From contig URSD01000007.1 of the NCBI GenBank assembly GCA_900550395.1, positions 13,116 to 77,115 on the forward strand: 64,000 nucleotides of DNA, in the 5' to 3' direction. The notes beneath the pieces were generated by a model, which worked only from the letters and a program-made list of their open reading frames with translations, was not told the DNA's origin and did not search any database. Each line of letters starts with the position of its first letter. Position 1 is the first letter of the stretch. Made by a program: the position numbers and the translations under genes. The stretch comes from an uncultured Porphyromonadaceae bacterium (GTDB lineage: Bacteria > Bacteroidota > Bacteroidia > Bacteroidales > Muribaculaceae). This document shows, piece by piece, positions 44,524 through 52,482 of this stretch.

Positions 44524-45204
44524 TCACATAGACTCCCCTTCCGGCATAAAGAAGTATTTCACTTTCACAGAATAGCGGCGGACAATACGCCGCATCGACT
44601 CCATGGCGCCGTCGTACTGCAACTGCACGTTGCTCATCGACGGCGTCTCATAGTATGCCGGACCATTCTCGACTATCTCGACAGGGTGCATAAGCCGCAG
44701 GCCCTGCTCGGCAGCGATCAGCTCCGCCTTCGTGCGGGCAGCCTCAAGTGCGGCTTTAAGACCCATACGGTTGTAATCGGCCATGGCGGTGTTGTCGATG
44801 CGGCTGAGGCTGAAACTGCTGACTCCGGGCACTGAGATTTCAGAGGCTATGGCCTCCAGCCGGTCAAAGCTGTCCAGGACCACGTTGATTCTCTTAGCCA
44901 TAAGGAGCGACTTCGAGCGCGCCGGGTCAAGGCTGTTGCCCACGTCGCCCAAAGTAATGGCCGAATCGGCCACTCCCTCGGCCTGCAATATCTTTCTGAC
45001 GTTTTTCTCAATGTCGGCGAGGCGCACAAGCGTGCTGTCGCCGTCGGCATTATGGCGGTAATACTCCTGAAGGCCTATTTCGACACTGATTCTGTCAGGG
45101 ACGATGTTGACGGTCGCCACTCCGTTTACTTCGATGACACCTGGCTGTGCTGCCGCGGACAAGGCAAACAGCATGACAAGCGCTATGAATAATGCTCTTT
45201 TCAT
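44524..45204 (-). CDS. SIMPL/DUF541 periplasmic protein
   Basis: 226 residues starting MKRALFIALVMLFALSAAAQ (signal peptide). The SIMPL domain is shown by VIEVNGVATVNIVPDRISVE, later LDSFDRLEAIASEISVPGVS and AALEAARTKAELIAAEQGLR. Function of SIMPL proteins is not settled; members are periplasmic or membrane-associated. ATG 45204 is preferred because the signal peptide starts there. It is convergent with lgt, and its stop is 12 bp from lgt's. Confidence 0.8.
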   Translation of the reverse strand: MKRALFIALVMLFALSAAAQPGVIEVNGVATVNIVPDRISVEIGLQEYYRHNADGDSTLVRLADIEKNVRKILQAEGVADSAITLGDVGNSLDPARSKSLLMAKRINVVLDSFDRLEAIASEISVPGVSSFSLSRIDNTAMADYNRMGLKAALEAARTKAELIAAEQGLRLMHPVEIVENGPAYYETPSMSNVQLQYDGAMESMRRIVRRYSVKVKYFFMPEGESM

Positions 45205-45291
45205 AATGAATCCATAATAGAAACGCGATGCAACATTCCGCAAAGGAAATTGCACCGCGTCCTTTTAGTACAGTTTATATCGGCGAGCCTA

Positions 45292-45501
45292 TCAGACGAG
45301 GTTTACAAGGAATTCCTTCTCGTCATCGGGATCGGGATTGATTTCGATTTTGCCTTCGCGGGCAAGCCAGCCGAGAGCCGCGAACACCTCTTTATCTTTC
45401 AGCTTGGTGATTTTTTTAAGCTGCTTGATGCCGAGCACGTCTGCGGTGTTGAGGGCTGTCCATACGGTGCCTGCGTTTGTTCCGATTGTTTCAGTGTTCA
45501 T
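45292..45501 (-). CDS. small winged-helix protein (DUF2582)
   Basis: 69 residues, cytoplasmic. The whole sequence fits the DUF2582 winged helix: TNAGTVWTALNTADVLGIKQ, LKKITKLKDKEVFAALGWLA, then the wing REGKIEINPDPDDEKEFLVN. Such proteins are presumed DNA- or protein-binding and are common in Bacteroidota. A consensus promoter lies about 60 nt upstream, and the downstream SIMPL gene 87 bp away may be transcribed with it. Confidence 0.8.
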   Translation of the reverse strand: MNTETIGTNAGTVWTALNTADVLGIKQLKKITKLKDKEVFAALGWLAREGKIEINPDPDDEKEFLVNLV

Positions 45502-45565
45502 TTTTAGTCCTTTATTTTGTTAGACAATTATATATTTTCGCTGAATTTTGGCATCTAATCTGCCA

Positions 45566-45596
45566 CAAAAGTAAGCATTTTATTATAGATTGCCAA
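45566..45596 (-). promoter_or_regulatory. promoter TTG-N20-TACTTTTG (leftward)
   Basis: Minus strand: TTG (45596-45594), 20 bp, TACTTTTG (45573-45566). It drives the DUF2582 gene. Confidence 0.75.
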
Positions 45597-45687
45597 CTAT
45601 TTTGATAACATTTTTTAATTAAAAAAGTTCACTGATCCACAATCATTCATGCTGACAGATGCGTGCAGCATCTGAGTATCAACAAGT

Positions 45688-46311
45688 TCAATTGGCGCAG
45701 ACGAGTCTCGGCACGAGGCGCCACGACCTGTAATCCACGCCCATCATGCGTACGATTTTGTGCCAAACGGCATCGCCGGAGCCGCGCAGAAGCGCCGAAG
45801 CGTCGGCCGGTGCGTCGGTGATGGCCCATGCGCCGGCTGCTACCTCACCCTCAAGCTGATGCCTGTCCCAACCGCTGTAGCCCACAAAGAAACGTACGGT
45901 GCCGTCGATGTCGTAGCCGGAGTTGATATATTCGATCACCGCATCGAAATCGCCGCCCACATACATGCCGGGCATATAAGGACGGGCTCCGGGAATTATC
46001 TCCGGGCCGAGAGTGTGGATGAAGAACGCACGGTCCTGAGCAAGAGGTCCCCCGCAGTAGACGGGAACGTCGCGGAGCACACTCACATCCTCAAGCACGT
46101 CGCCGAGGAGATTGTGCGACTTTCGGTTAAGCACTACTCCCATGGCTCCGCCGCCGGGTTCGTAATCAAGCAGCGAGACCACGGAATGGCTGAAAATGCC
46201 TTCTTCCATAAAAGGCTCGGCCACAAGCAGCTTTCCTCCGGCAGGCACAGCCATATCGGCACCGGCAGGCTGAGCGAAAAGAGCCGAGCATATGTCTTTG
46301 AGTTGCGGCAT
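45688..46311 (-). CDS. YqgE/AlgH family protein
   Basis: 207 residues. The family pattern is visible as PAGGKLLVAEPFMEEGIFSH, SVVSLLDYEPGGGAMGVVLN, then PVYCGGPLAQDRAFFIHTL and RFFVGYSGWDRHQLEGEVAA. The function of YqgE/AlgH is not well defined; homologues in other bacteria have been linked to regulation and stress. A 7-bp hairpin (CAGATGC/GCATCTG at 45656-45674) follows the stop. It lies 90 bp downstream of the TonB barrel gene terminator. Confidence 0.85.
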   Translation of the reverse strand: MPQLKDICSALFAQPAGADMAVPAGGKLLVAEPFMEEGIFSHSVVSLLDYEPGGGAMGVVLNRKSHNLLGDVLEDVSVLRDVPVYCGGPLAQDRAFFIHTLGPEIIPGARPYMPGMYVGGDFDAVIEYINSGYDIDGTVRFFVGYSGWDRHQLEGEVAAGAWAITDAPADASALLRGSGDAVWHKIVRMMGVDYRSWRLVPRLVCAN

Positions 46312-46361
46312 GGACGTGTGTACTGATTAAGAGGTTAGGGATGCAATATACTATAAGAACA

Positions 46362-46394
46362 AGCATCGGGGGCAAATCGTTTGCTCCCGATGCT
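46362..46394 (-). terminator. 15-bp hairpin after the TonB-type barrel gene
   Basis: AGCATCGGG-GGCAAA pairs with TTTGCTCCCGATGCT (one G-T pair, 3-nt loop). It lies 7 nt beyond the stop codon, on the minus strand followed by TGTTCTTATAG. Confidence 0.75.
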
Positions 46395-46401
46395 GAAAAA
46401 A

Positions 46402-49230
46402 CTATCTCGGACCGTGGCCGCCGGGGCCACCACGACGTCCGCCCGGCGGCGGCCCCATCGGGCCGTCCCAGCGGGAAGCGTTACGGTCGGCAGGTTTCTC
46501 GCCTGCGCCGAAGGTGGAGAACTTATAGGAGAACGACACCATGAAGTAGCGCGTCAGCGAGTTGTAGCGTGTATCGTCGATATAGTTGGCCGTAATGTTG
46601 CGGCGCACGTTGCTGCGCTGCTGAAGCAGGTCGAAAGCCTGCAGCGACACAGTGGCGTTGCGTCCGCGCAGGAACTGATAGCTCAGCGAGGCGTTCCACA
46701 TCCATTCGTCGGTGTCGTATCCGGCCGAATAACCCGAGGTGGCCGTATAGTTGAGGTCGGTGGCGATTACCAGACCGAAAGGCGTATAATACGTGGCGTT
46801 GAACATGCCGCCGTAGTTGTGGACCGTGCGTCCGGGCTGCGATGCGAGGCTGTTGGTAACGTACTGGAGGCTGTAGCGCGGGCGCAGCTCGATTTCGAGA
46901 TCGGCCGGCCGCCATGCAATGCCGAACGACTCGTTGAAGCTGTAGGTCGAGCTTATGTTGCGCTCGCCGTTGTTGTAGCCTACGCCGCGGCTGTAGTAGC
47001 CCATCAGATGGTTGTTGATGGTGAACGCCTTGTTGCGCAGGGGCTGCGAGTACATTGTCATTGCCCTGACATTCCATATGCCGTTCACATTCTCGTAGGT
47101 GGTGGTGCGTCCGCCCGTCGTGTTGTCGAACGTAGTGCGGCTTATGATGCTGTTCTGCGCCATATTGGCGAAAGCCATCACCATGATGCTGCGCTGCGAC
47201 TCCATGTTGAAGTCCTGGAAGCGGAGGTTGAGATTGTGGGTAAACGTAGGCTTAAGGTTGGGGTTGCCTATGACGATATTCAGGGGGTCGGTCTTGTCGG
47301 CCACGGGTTGCAGCTGCGTCATGGACGGCTGCGACGAACGGCCGGCATAGAACATGTTCAGGCTCGAACGCTTGTTGAATTTCAGACGGTAGCGCAGGAA
47401 GGGCGCAAAGTTGAAGACGTTGCGCGTGGGAATGGAGCGCGCGTTGTCGATGAGATTGGTGCTTCGGCTGCTCTGGGGCACAAGCGATATGCCGGCATTG
47501 AGAGTGGCTTTCTTAGACACATGGCGGTAGCCCACGCGTATGTCCTGACTGAAATATGTATTGCGGAAGCGGTTGCTCAATTCCTCGTTGAACACCAGCT
47601 CGTCGGATACCACCGGGTCGCCGGTCCATCCGTCGGGCCACTCCACCGGATGGTCGTAGGTGAGACGGTCGGAATTGTTCCACCGGGCATTGACACTGTA
47701 GGCGAACGTCAGCGAATGGCCCTTCGAGGGGTCGCCGAGGGGCTCGGTCCAGGAAAGACGCGCGCGCACATTGTTGCTCCATGTGCGGCTGTCGGTCAAC
47801 TGGTCGTAGAGGTCTACGGAGTCATCGACCTGGAAAAACTTGTTCCACGAATAGCTGTCGGAGCGCTCGCGCACATTGCTGAAGCGGTAGGTAGCCATGA
47901 CCGAGAACGAGCGTCCGCGCTTGCGGCGGAAGTTATGGTTGTAGATAAACGTGCCGCCGACTTCGACCGATGTGCCGCGGGAGTTGTCGAGGTTGCTGCT
48001 CTGCGTGACGGGGCTGCGGTCGGCATCGCCTGCCGACGTGAGCGAAGCTTCGTCGCTCCAGCTGTCGTTGCGGTTCCAAGAGAAATTAGGACGGAAGTCG
48101 ACTGTATTGAACGAGTCAGGCTTCCACTGCAGGCGAAAGTCGGCGCGGAAGTTATGGCCGCGGTCGCGGGCATTTCGCGTACTCTTGTAGTAGGAGGTGG
48201 AGTCGGAGAAAAGATACTGCCTGTCGCTTGACTGATAGGTGTCGCGGTCGCTGTAGCTGTACATCACATCGCCGCCTACGCGCAGTATTTCATCCTTGCC
48301 CACGTTGAAGTTCAGGCCGAGGGCTTTCGACGACGTGACGCCCGAGCTGCCGCCGAAACGGCGGAAACGGCCGCTTGTACCGTCGCCGAACCCGAGCTCG
48401 TTCACATTGTTCATGGCGCCGAGCAGCGTCACCTGGTTGCCGTTCCAGAAACGGTTGATGTTGAAGGAGCCTTTGTAGCGCGAGTCAGTGCCATAGCCGG
48501 CCTCGGCATTGCCGAACCAGCCGTTGTTCATGCCCTTCTTCACGGTGAGGTTGATTACCGTCTCCTCCTCGCCGTCCTCTACGCCCGTGAGGCGCGCGGC
48601 ATCGCTCTTTCGGTCGACGACCTGGAGCTTTTCAACCATGTTGACGGGCAGGTTGCGTGATGCCACCGTGGGGTCATCGGCAAAGAACTCCTTTCCGTCG
48701 ACAAGTATTTTCGACACACTCTTGCCGTTGGCAGTGATTTTGCCCTCAGAATCGACCTCGACACCCGGCAGGCGCTTGAGGAGGTCTTCGACCACAGCAT
48801 TGGGCTGCGTCTTGTAGCTGTCGGCATTGAACTCAACGGTGTCCTCCATCACCTTGATAGGGGTGCGGATGCCTGTGACTACCGTCTCCCGCAGCATAAC
48901 GGAACTTGGGGACAGATAGAGTGTGTCGAGGCGCACATCGCGCTGCAGCCTGACGTTGCGGAAGGCCGCGTTGTATCCTACATACGACGCCTCAAGCACA
49001 TAGCGTCCGGCCTTCACACCGCTGATTGTGAAACGGCCGTCGGCATCGCTCACGGCCGTCTTCACGACAGCGCTGTCGCGCGCGGCAAGCAACCGCAGCG
49101 AGGCCTGGATAAGTGGCTCCCTCGTACCGTCTTCGGCGACTGTGCCACGGATGTCAAAAGCGGATGCAGCCGCAACTGCAAGCCCGAAGGCTGCGGCTGC
49201 GGCTGCAAGACGTGGAAACGAACTTTTCAT
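46402..49230 (-). CDS. TonB-dependent receptor-like outer membrane barrel
   Basis: 942 residues. A signal peptide (ending AASAFD) is followed by a carboxypeptidase regulatory-like beta-sandwich at ~25-105 (IRGTVAEDGTREPLIQASLR). A plug-like segment follows at ~115-230 (EDTVEFNADSYKTQPNAVVE, DLLKRLPGVEVDSEGKITAN, KILVDGKEFFADDP). The rest is an outer-membrane barrel ending YFMVSFSYKFSTF. This is the OMP_b-brl_3 type family. After the last strand comes a Gly/Pro/Arg-rich tail of about 35 residues (GPMGPPPGGRRGGPGGHG). No SusD partner is adjacent, so the substrate is not a classical SusCD glycan. It may be a transporter or receptor for a small ligand. Confidence 0.88.
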   Translation of the reverse strand: MKSSFPRLAAAAAAFGLAVAAASAFDIRGTVAEDGTREPLIQASLRLLAARDSAVVKTAVSDADGRFTISGVKAGRYVLEASYVGYNAAFRNVRLQRDVRLDTLYLSPSSVMLRETVVTGIRTPIKVMEDTVEFNADSYKTQPNAVVEDLLKRLPGVEVDSEGKITANGKSVSKILVDGKEFFADDPTVASRNLPVNMVEKLQVVDRKSDAARLTGVEDGEEETVINLTVKKGMNNGWFGNAEAGYGTDSRYKGSFNINRFWNGNQVTLLGAMNNVNELGFGDGTSGRFRRFGGSSGVTSSKALGLNFNVGKDEILRVGGDVMYSYSDRDTYQSSDRQYLFSDSTSYYKSTRNARDRGHNFRADFRLQWKPDSFNTVDFRPNFSWNRNDSWSDEASLTSAGDADRSPVTQSSNLDNSRGTSVEVGGTFIYNHNFRRKRGRSFSVMATYRFSNVRERSDSYSWNKFFQVDDSVDLYDQLTDSRTWSNNVRARLSWTEPLGDPSKGHSLTFAYSVNARWNNSDRLTYDHPVEWPDGWTGDPVVSDELVFNEELSNRFRNTYFSQDIRVGYRHVSKKATLNAGISLVPQSSRSTNLIDNARSIPTRNVFNFAPFLRYRLKFNKRSSLNMFYAGRSSQPSMTQLQPVADKTDPLNIVIGNPNLKPTFTHNLNLRFQDFNMESQRSIMVMAFANMAQNSIISRTTFDNTTGGRTTTYENVNGIWNVRAMTMYSQPLRNKAFTINNHLMGYYSRGVGYNNGERNISSTYSFNESFGIAWRPADLEIELRPRYSLQYVTNSLASQPGRTVHNYGGMFNATYYTPFGLVIATDLNYTATSGYSAGYDTDEWMWNASLSYQFLRGRNATVSLQAFDLLQQRSNVRRNITANYIDDTRYNSLTRYFMVSFSYKFSTFGAGEKPADRNASRWDGPMGPPPGGRRGGPGGHGPR

Positions 49231-49335
49231 TTTACTTTTTATCGTAGAAACTGTCTCAATTTTTATTTTACAATTGTTTTGACGTTTTAGCGAAAAAAAG
49301 TTTAATAAAGCGAGTTGTTTTTAAAATTTTATTAG

Positions 49336-49343
49336 CAAATATA
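49336..49343 (-). promoter_or_regulatory. -7 box TATATTTG upstream of the barrel gene
   Basis: Perfect TAnnTTTG on the minus strand, ~105 nt before the ATG. The -33 element would fall inside the end of the DUF4465 gene; TTG there is 15 bp away. The AT-rich leader shows no riboswitch-like structure to me. Confidence 0.45.
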
Positions 49344-49347
49344 CGCC

Positions 49348-50103
49348 TCAGTCGTTAACAAGGCTGTAGCTGAAAGCGCCGACGCAGAAGTAAGCGGGAT
49401 TGTTCATGCCGTAGGCGCCGCTGTCGGTCGACTCCATCGTGAAGACAATAGTGTCGACATTGCCCAGTTTGCTGAGCTCCACTTCCTTCCAGCTGTCGAG
49501 GATGGCAGTGCCCTTGGCAAGATAGACGTTTATTGTCTCGAACTTGCGCACTCCGTCGAGATAGCCGTTGATTTTGAGGATGCAGTTGTCATCGGCTCCG
49601 AAGGCATGATTGAAGGGCGTGCCGTTTTTCATGGCATAGTAGCCGTAGCTGGTGTTCGTGACATAAAGGTCGTCAGGATAGAATGCCGAGCCGTCGGCCA
49701 TGCTCATGTGGCACGAAGTCTCACCGCCGTCGGTACGCCAGCATGCCACAAGATATTCCGAGCCCTTGCCGGCCACGCCGCCGCCTGTTATCGCGCTCCA
49801 CTGGTGGTCGGTCCAGACACCGGAGGTATAATCGGCATTGTCGGTCGACTTGGAGGGGCAGAATCCGTACCAGCTGCTGTAAGTCACACCGCCGTATTCA
49901 AAGGCCTCGGCCTGATGGCTGAAACGCACTCCGTTCACGTCGACGTGGTTGAGGTCTGTATTGTAGCAGTCTTTCCAGTAGCCTTGCTCGTTGAAATCGC
50001 TAAAATCGGGAGTCCAGTCGAAGTCAGTCTCTTTGTCGTCGCTGACGCAGGATGTGACAGCCAAAGCGGCAGCGACCGTGATGAACAGTTGTTTTAAAAA
50101 CAT
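49348..50103 (-). CDS. DUF4465 lipoprotein
   Basis: 251 residues. It has a lipoprotein signal ending VTSC (Cys about 19). The DUF4465 fold is evident: FNEQGYWKDCYNTDLNHVDV, HQWSAITGGGVAGKGSEYLV, LYVTNTSYGYYAMKNGTPFN, VDTIVFTMESTDSGAYGMNN with PAYFCVGAFSY at the end. It is a beta-sandwich family, surface or periplasmic, in Bacteroidota, often beside TonB-type receptors; here a barrel gene follows 117 bp downstream in the same direction. I chose ATG 50103 because it starts the signal peptide and lies 22 nt below the divergent promoter. Confidence 0.85.
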   Translation of the reverse strand: MFLKQLFITVAAALAVTSCVSDDKETDFDWTPDFSDFNEQGYWKDCYNTDLNHVDVNGVRFSHQAEAFEYGGVTYSSWYGFCPSKSTDNADYTSGVWTDHQWSAITGGGVAGKGSEYLVACWRTDGGETSCHMSMADGSAFYPDDLYVTNTSYGYYAMKNGTPFNHAFGADDNCILKINGYLDGVRKFETINVYLAKGTAILDSWKEVELSKLGNVDTIVFTMESTDSGAYGMNNPAYFCVGAFSYSLVND

Positions 50104-50130
50104 TTCTATGATATTTTTATTTTTGCGATG

Positions 50131-50148
50131 CAAAATTACGTAATTTTG
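50131..50148. promoter_or_regulatory. perfect 18-bp palindrome of back-to-back -7 boxes
   Basis: CAAAATTA-CG-TAATTTTG reads the same on both strands. The right half is a rightward TAATTTTG box for the MINPP gene; the left half is the same box reading leftward for DUF4465. The rightward and leftward transcripts would start about 30 bp apart, and polymerase cannot occupy both at once. Confidence 0.65.
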
Positions 50149-50177
50149 CGGAACAATACGCAATATTGAACATTATT

Positions 50178-51452
50178 ATGTTTATGAAACGCCTCATTCT
50201 TTTATTAATAACCGCGGCAGCGGCAATCTCAGCCTCAGCCGTCGACCCCATGGCAACAGCCTACAGCATACGCCAGTGCGAGGGCTCTCTGACTCCCTAC
50301 CCCGCCGACGTGCCCGAAGAAGAGCACCCGGATTCGCTCACGGCGGTATTCATCAACCATGTGGGACGCCACGGCGCACGCTTCCCGGCATCGGCAGCCA
50401 ACTGCATGCGGCTGCGCCGGGCGCTCGCCACGGCCGACTCGCTCGGCACCATCTCGCCTATAGGCCGACAGCTGATGCGCCTTACCGACCAAGTGATAGC
50501 CCTCAGCCGCGGACAATGGGGTGCGCTCGACTCTCTGGGCATGGCCGAGCAGAATGCGATAGCCACGCGCATGATACGCAACTATCCGGAGCTGTTCGGA
50601 GCCGGCGCGACGGTGGATGCGCTGTCGAGCTACTCTCCCCGCACGATGATGAGCATGTACTGCTTCACCCACAGGCTTGACCGCATGAACAACGAGACAG
50701 AGTTCCGGACGGTCACGGGACGGTCCACATCGCCGCTGATGCGCCCGTTCGACACCGACAAGGACTATATCGACTTCCGCGACAACAAGGCGTGGGAGCC
50801 GACCTACACCGAATATTTCGAGTCGACATGCCCCACAACGGCCATCATGCGCGCACTGGGGTCGCGCTATCCCTTCGCCGACGCAGCAGATGTACGCGAC
50901 CTGGCTTTCGCAGAGTGGGCCGTCGTGGCCGGCTGTTCGGCTATGTCGGTGGATGTAGACCCGTTGATATATTTCTCATTGGAGGAGCTTAACGCCCTGT
51001 GGTCTTGCTTCAACCTACGCCAGTATCTGCGCTATTCGGCATCGACTGTCAGCACTGTGCCGGCGGAAATCGCCTCCGCACTGCTCAGCGACCTGATAAA
51101 AACCACCGACGCGTTCATCGACGGCACGGCGCCAGGCACAGTGGTGCGTCTGCGGTTCGGCCACGCCGAAACGCTCATGCCGCTGCTGTCGCTTATGCGC
51201 CTGCGCGGATGCTACTACCTCACCAATTACTTCGACACCGTAGCGCTGCACTGGCGCGACTTCGACATCGTGCCCATGGCTGCCAATCTGCAACTCGTGC
51301 TGTTCCGTGCGCGCAAGTCGGGCAAATACTACATTAAAGCCATGCTCAACGAGCGCCCGATTCCGCTTCTCCCCGGCAGCGACGAGATATATGTGCCCTG
51401 GAGCGAGGCGCGCGACTATCTGCTGCGCTGCCTGCCGCTTACGGCGCAATAG
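50178..51452 (+). CDS. histidine phosphatase, MINPP type (phytase-like)
   Basis: 424 residues with a signal peptide (MKRLILLLITAAAAISASA; ATG 50178 and 50184 both possible). The catalytic site is RHGARFP at ~65 and the second catalytic segment HAE (LRFGHAETLMPLLS) at ~335. Together with the length these identify clade 2 histidine phosphatases of the multiple inositol polyphosphate phosphatase kind. A Bacteroides homologue is known to degrade phytate. It probably acts in the periplasm or on the surface to release phosphate from inositol phosphates. It is divergent from the DUF4465 gene across a shared palindromic promoter. Confidence 0.82.
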   Translation: MFMKRLILLLITAAAAISASAVDPMATAYSIRQCEGSLTPYPADVPEEEHPDSLTAVFINHVGRHGARFPASAANCMRLRRALATADSLGTISPIGRQLMRLTDQVIALSRGQWGALDSLGMAEQNAIATRMIRNYPELFGAGATVDALSSYSPRTMMSMYCFTHRLDRMNNETEFRTVTGRSTSPLMRPFDTDKDYIDFRDNKAWEPTYTEYFESTCPTTAIMRALGSRYPFADAADVRDLAFAEWAVVAGCSAMSVDVDPLIYFSLEELNALWSCFNLRQYLRYSASTVSTVPAEIASALLSDLIKTTDAFIDGTAPGTVVRLRFGHAETLMPLLSLMRLRGCYYLTNYFDTVALHWRDFDIVPMAANLQLVLFRARKSGKYYIKAMLNERPIPLLPGSDEIYVPWSEARDYLLRCLPLTAQ

Positions 51453-51456
51453 CAAT

Positions 51457-52482
51457 CTACTTTATCCCTCTGCGATCGAGAGCCTGGCGGTAGCGACGGG
51501 CGTTGGCGTTATGCGCGGCGAGGTCGGTGGCGAAATTGTGTCGACCGCTGAAGTCCTCCTTGGCGCACATATATATATATGAGTGTGGCTTGGCGTCAAG
51601 AACAGCACGCAGCGTGGCGGCATCGGGAATCCGTATGGGGCCCGGAGGCAGCCCGTCGTTGCGGTAGGTATTGTACGGCGACTCAACGGCAAGGTGAACG
51701 CCGGTGATGCGACGCAGGGAAAAATCGCCGACAGCAAACTTCACCGTAGGGTCGGCCTGTAGCCTCATACCGCGGTGCAGACGGTTTATGTAAAGGCGGC
51801 CTACGATGCCGCGCTCCTCGGCCGAGGCGGTTTCCTCCTCGGCTATGGACGCAATCGTCGCAACCTGCACGGGCGTCAGCCCGAGGGCGGCGGCACGTTC
51901 GCGGCGCGCGGGCGTCCAGAAGCGGTCGCGGTGGTCGGCAAGCGTCTTTACTACATGGGCGGGCGACGCCGTCCAGTAGAACTCATAGCTGTCAGGCAGG
52001 AAGGCAGCGGGATATTCGGCGCGTCCGCTGTAGCCACGCTGCGGCAACAGACTGTCGGCGGCAGCAAGAAAATCGTCGGCAGTGAGTTCGAGCATCTCGT
52101 CGGCCCTCGCCGCAAGCCGGTCGAGAGTGCGCAGATTGTTGAACGTAAAGCGCACGGGCGTCTGGCGGCACTGACGGATATTGCGGGCCACGCGCCATGC
52201 CGGCATGCCGGGCTCCACGAGATAACTGCCATGGGAACGAACTGCGCTACCTCCGCGAAAGCACCATATACGGGCAACTTTACCGCCGAAATCCTTGCCG
52301 AGATCAGCGCGCAGGATGGAGTCGACGCCGGCATCGGTGCAACCGGCAGGGATGTTGACGCGCACGGCCTCGTAGCCGTAGGCAGCAGTCAGCTGCGAAG
52401 CAGCCCAAAGCAACGCGCCGCCGACAGCAATGACGGCGGCGGCAGTCGCAAGAAGTACCTTTTTCTTTGTTTTCTTCTTCAT
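51457..52482 (-). CDS. mltG: endolytic murein transglycosylase MltG
   Basis: 341 residues. A basic N-terminus (MKKKTKKKVL) and one membrane helix (AAAVIAVGGALLWAASQL) anchor a periplasmic YceG domain. The catalytic Glu lies in TIASIAEEETASAEERGIVG, with LYINRLHRGMRLQADPTVKF and SPYNTYRNDGLPPGPI as family motifs. It terminates nascent glycan strands. I start at 52482 since the in-frame upstream stretch lacks homology. It overlaps the TPR gene by ATGA. Confidence 0.92.
   Translation of the reverse strand: MKKKTKKKVLLATAAAVIAVGGALLWAASQLTAAYGYEAVRVNIPAGCTDAGVDSILRADLGKDFGGKVARIWCFRGGSAVRSHGSYLVEPGMPAWRVARNIRQCRQTPVRFTFNNLRTLDRLAARADEMLELTADDFLAAADSLLPQRGYSGRAEYPAAFLPDSYEFYWTASPAHVVKTLADHRDRFWTPARRERAAALGLTPVQVATIASIAEEETASAEERGIVGRLYINRLHRGMRLQADPTVKFAVGDFSLRRITGVHLAVESPYNTYRNDGLPPGPIRIPDAATLRAVLDAKPHSYIYMCAKEDFSGRHNFATDLAAHNANARRYRQALDRRGIK

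Noticed and set aside
45656..45674. CAGATGC/GCATCTG hairpin as a terminator for yqgE
   Set aside because: It is plausible but weak: a 7-bp stem with no U-tract, so it is mentioned only with the gene.
49231..49347. Cobalamin riboswitch before the barrel gene
   Set aside because: DUF4465 and barrel genes sometimes occur in corrinoid loci, but the 117-bp leader is AT-rich and too short, with no B12-box-like conserved sequence that I can see.
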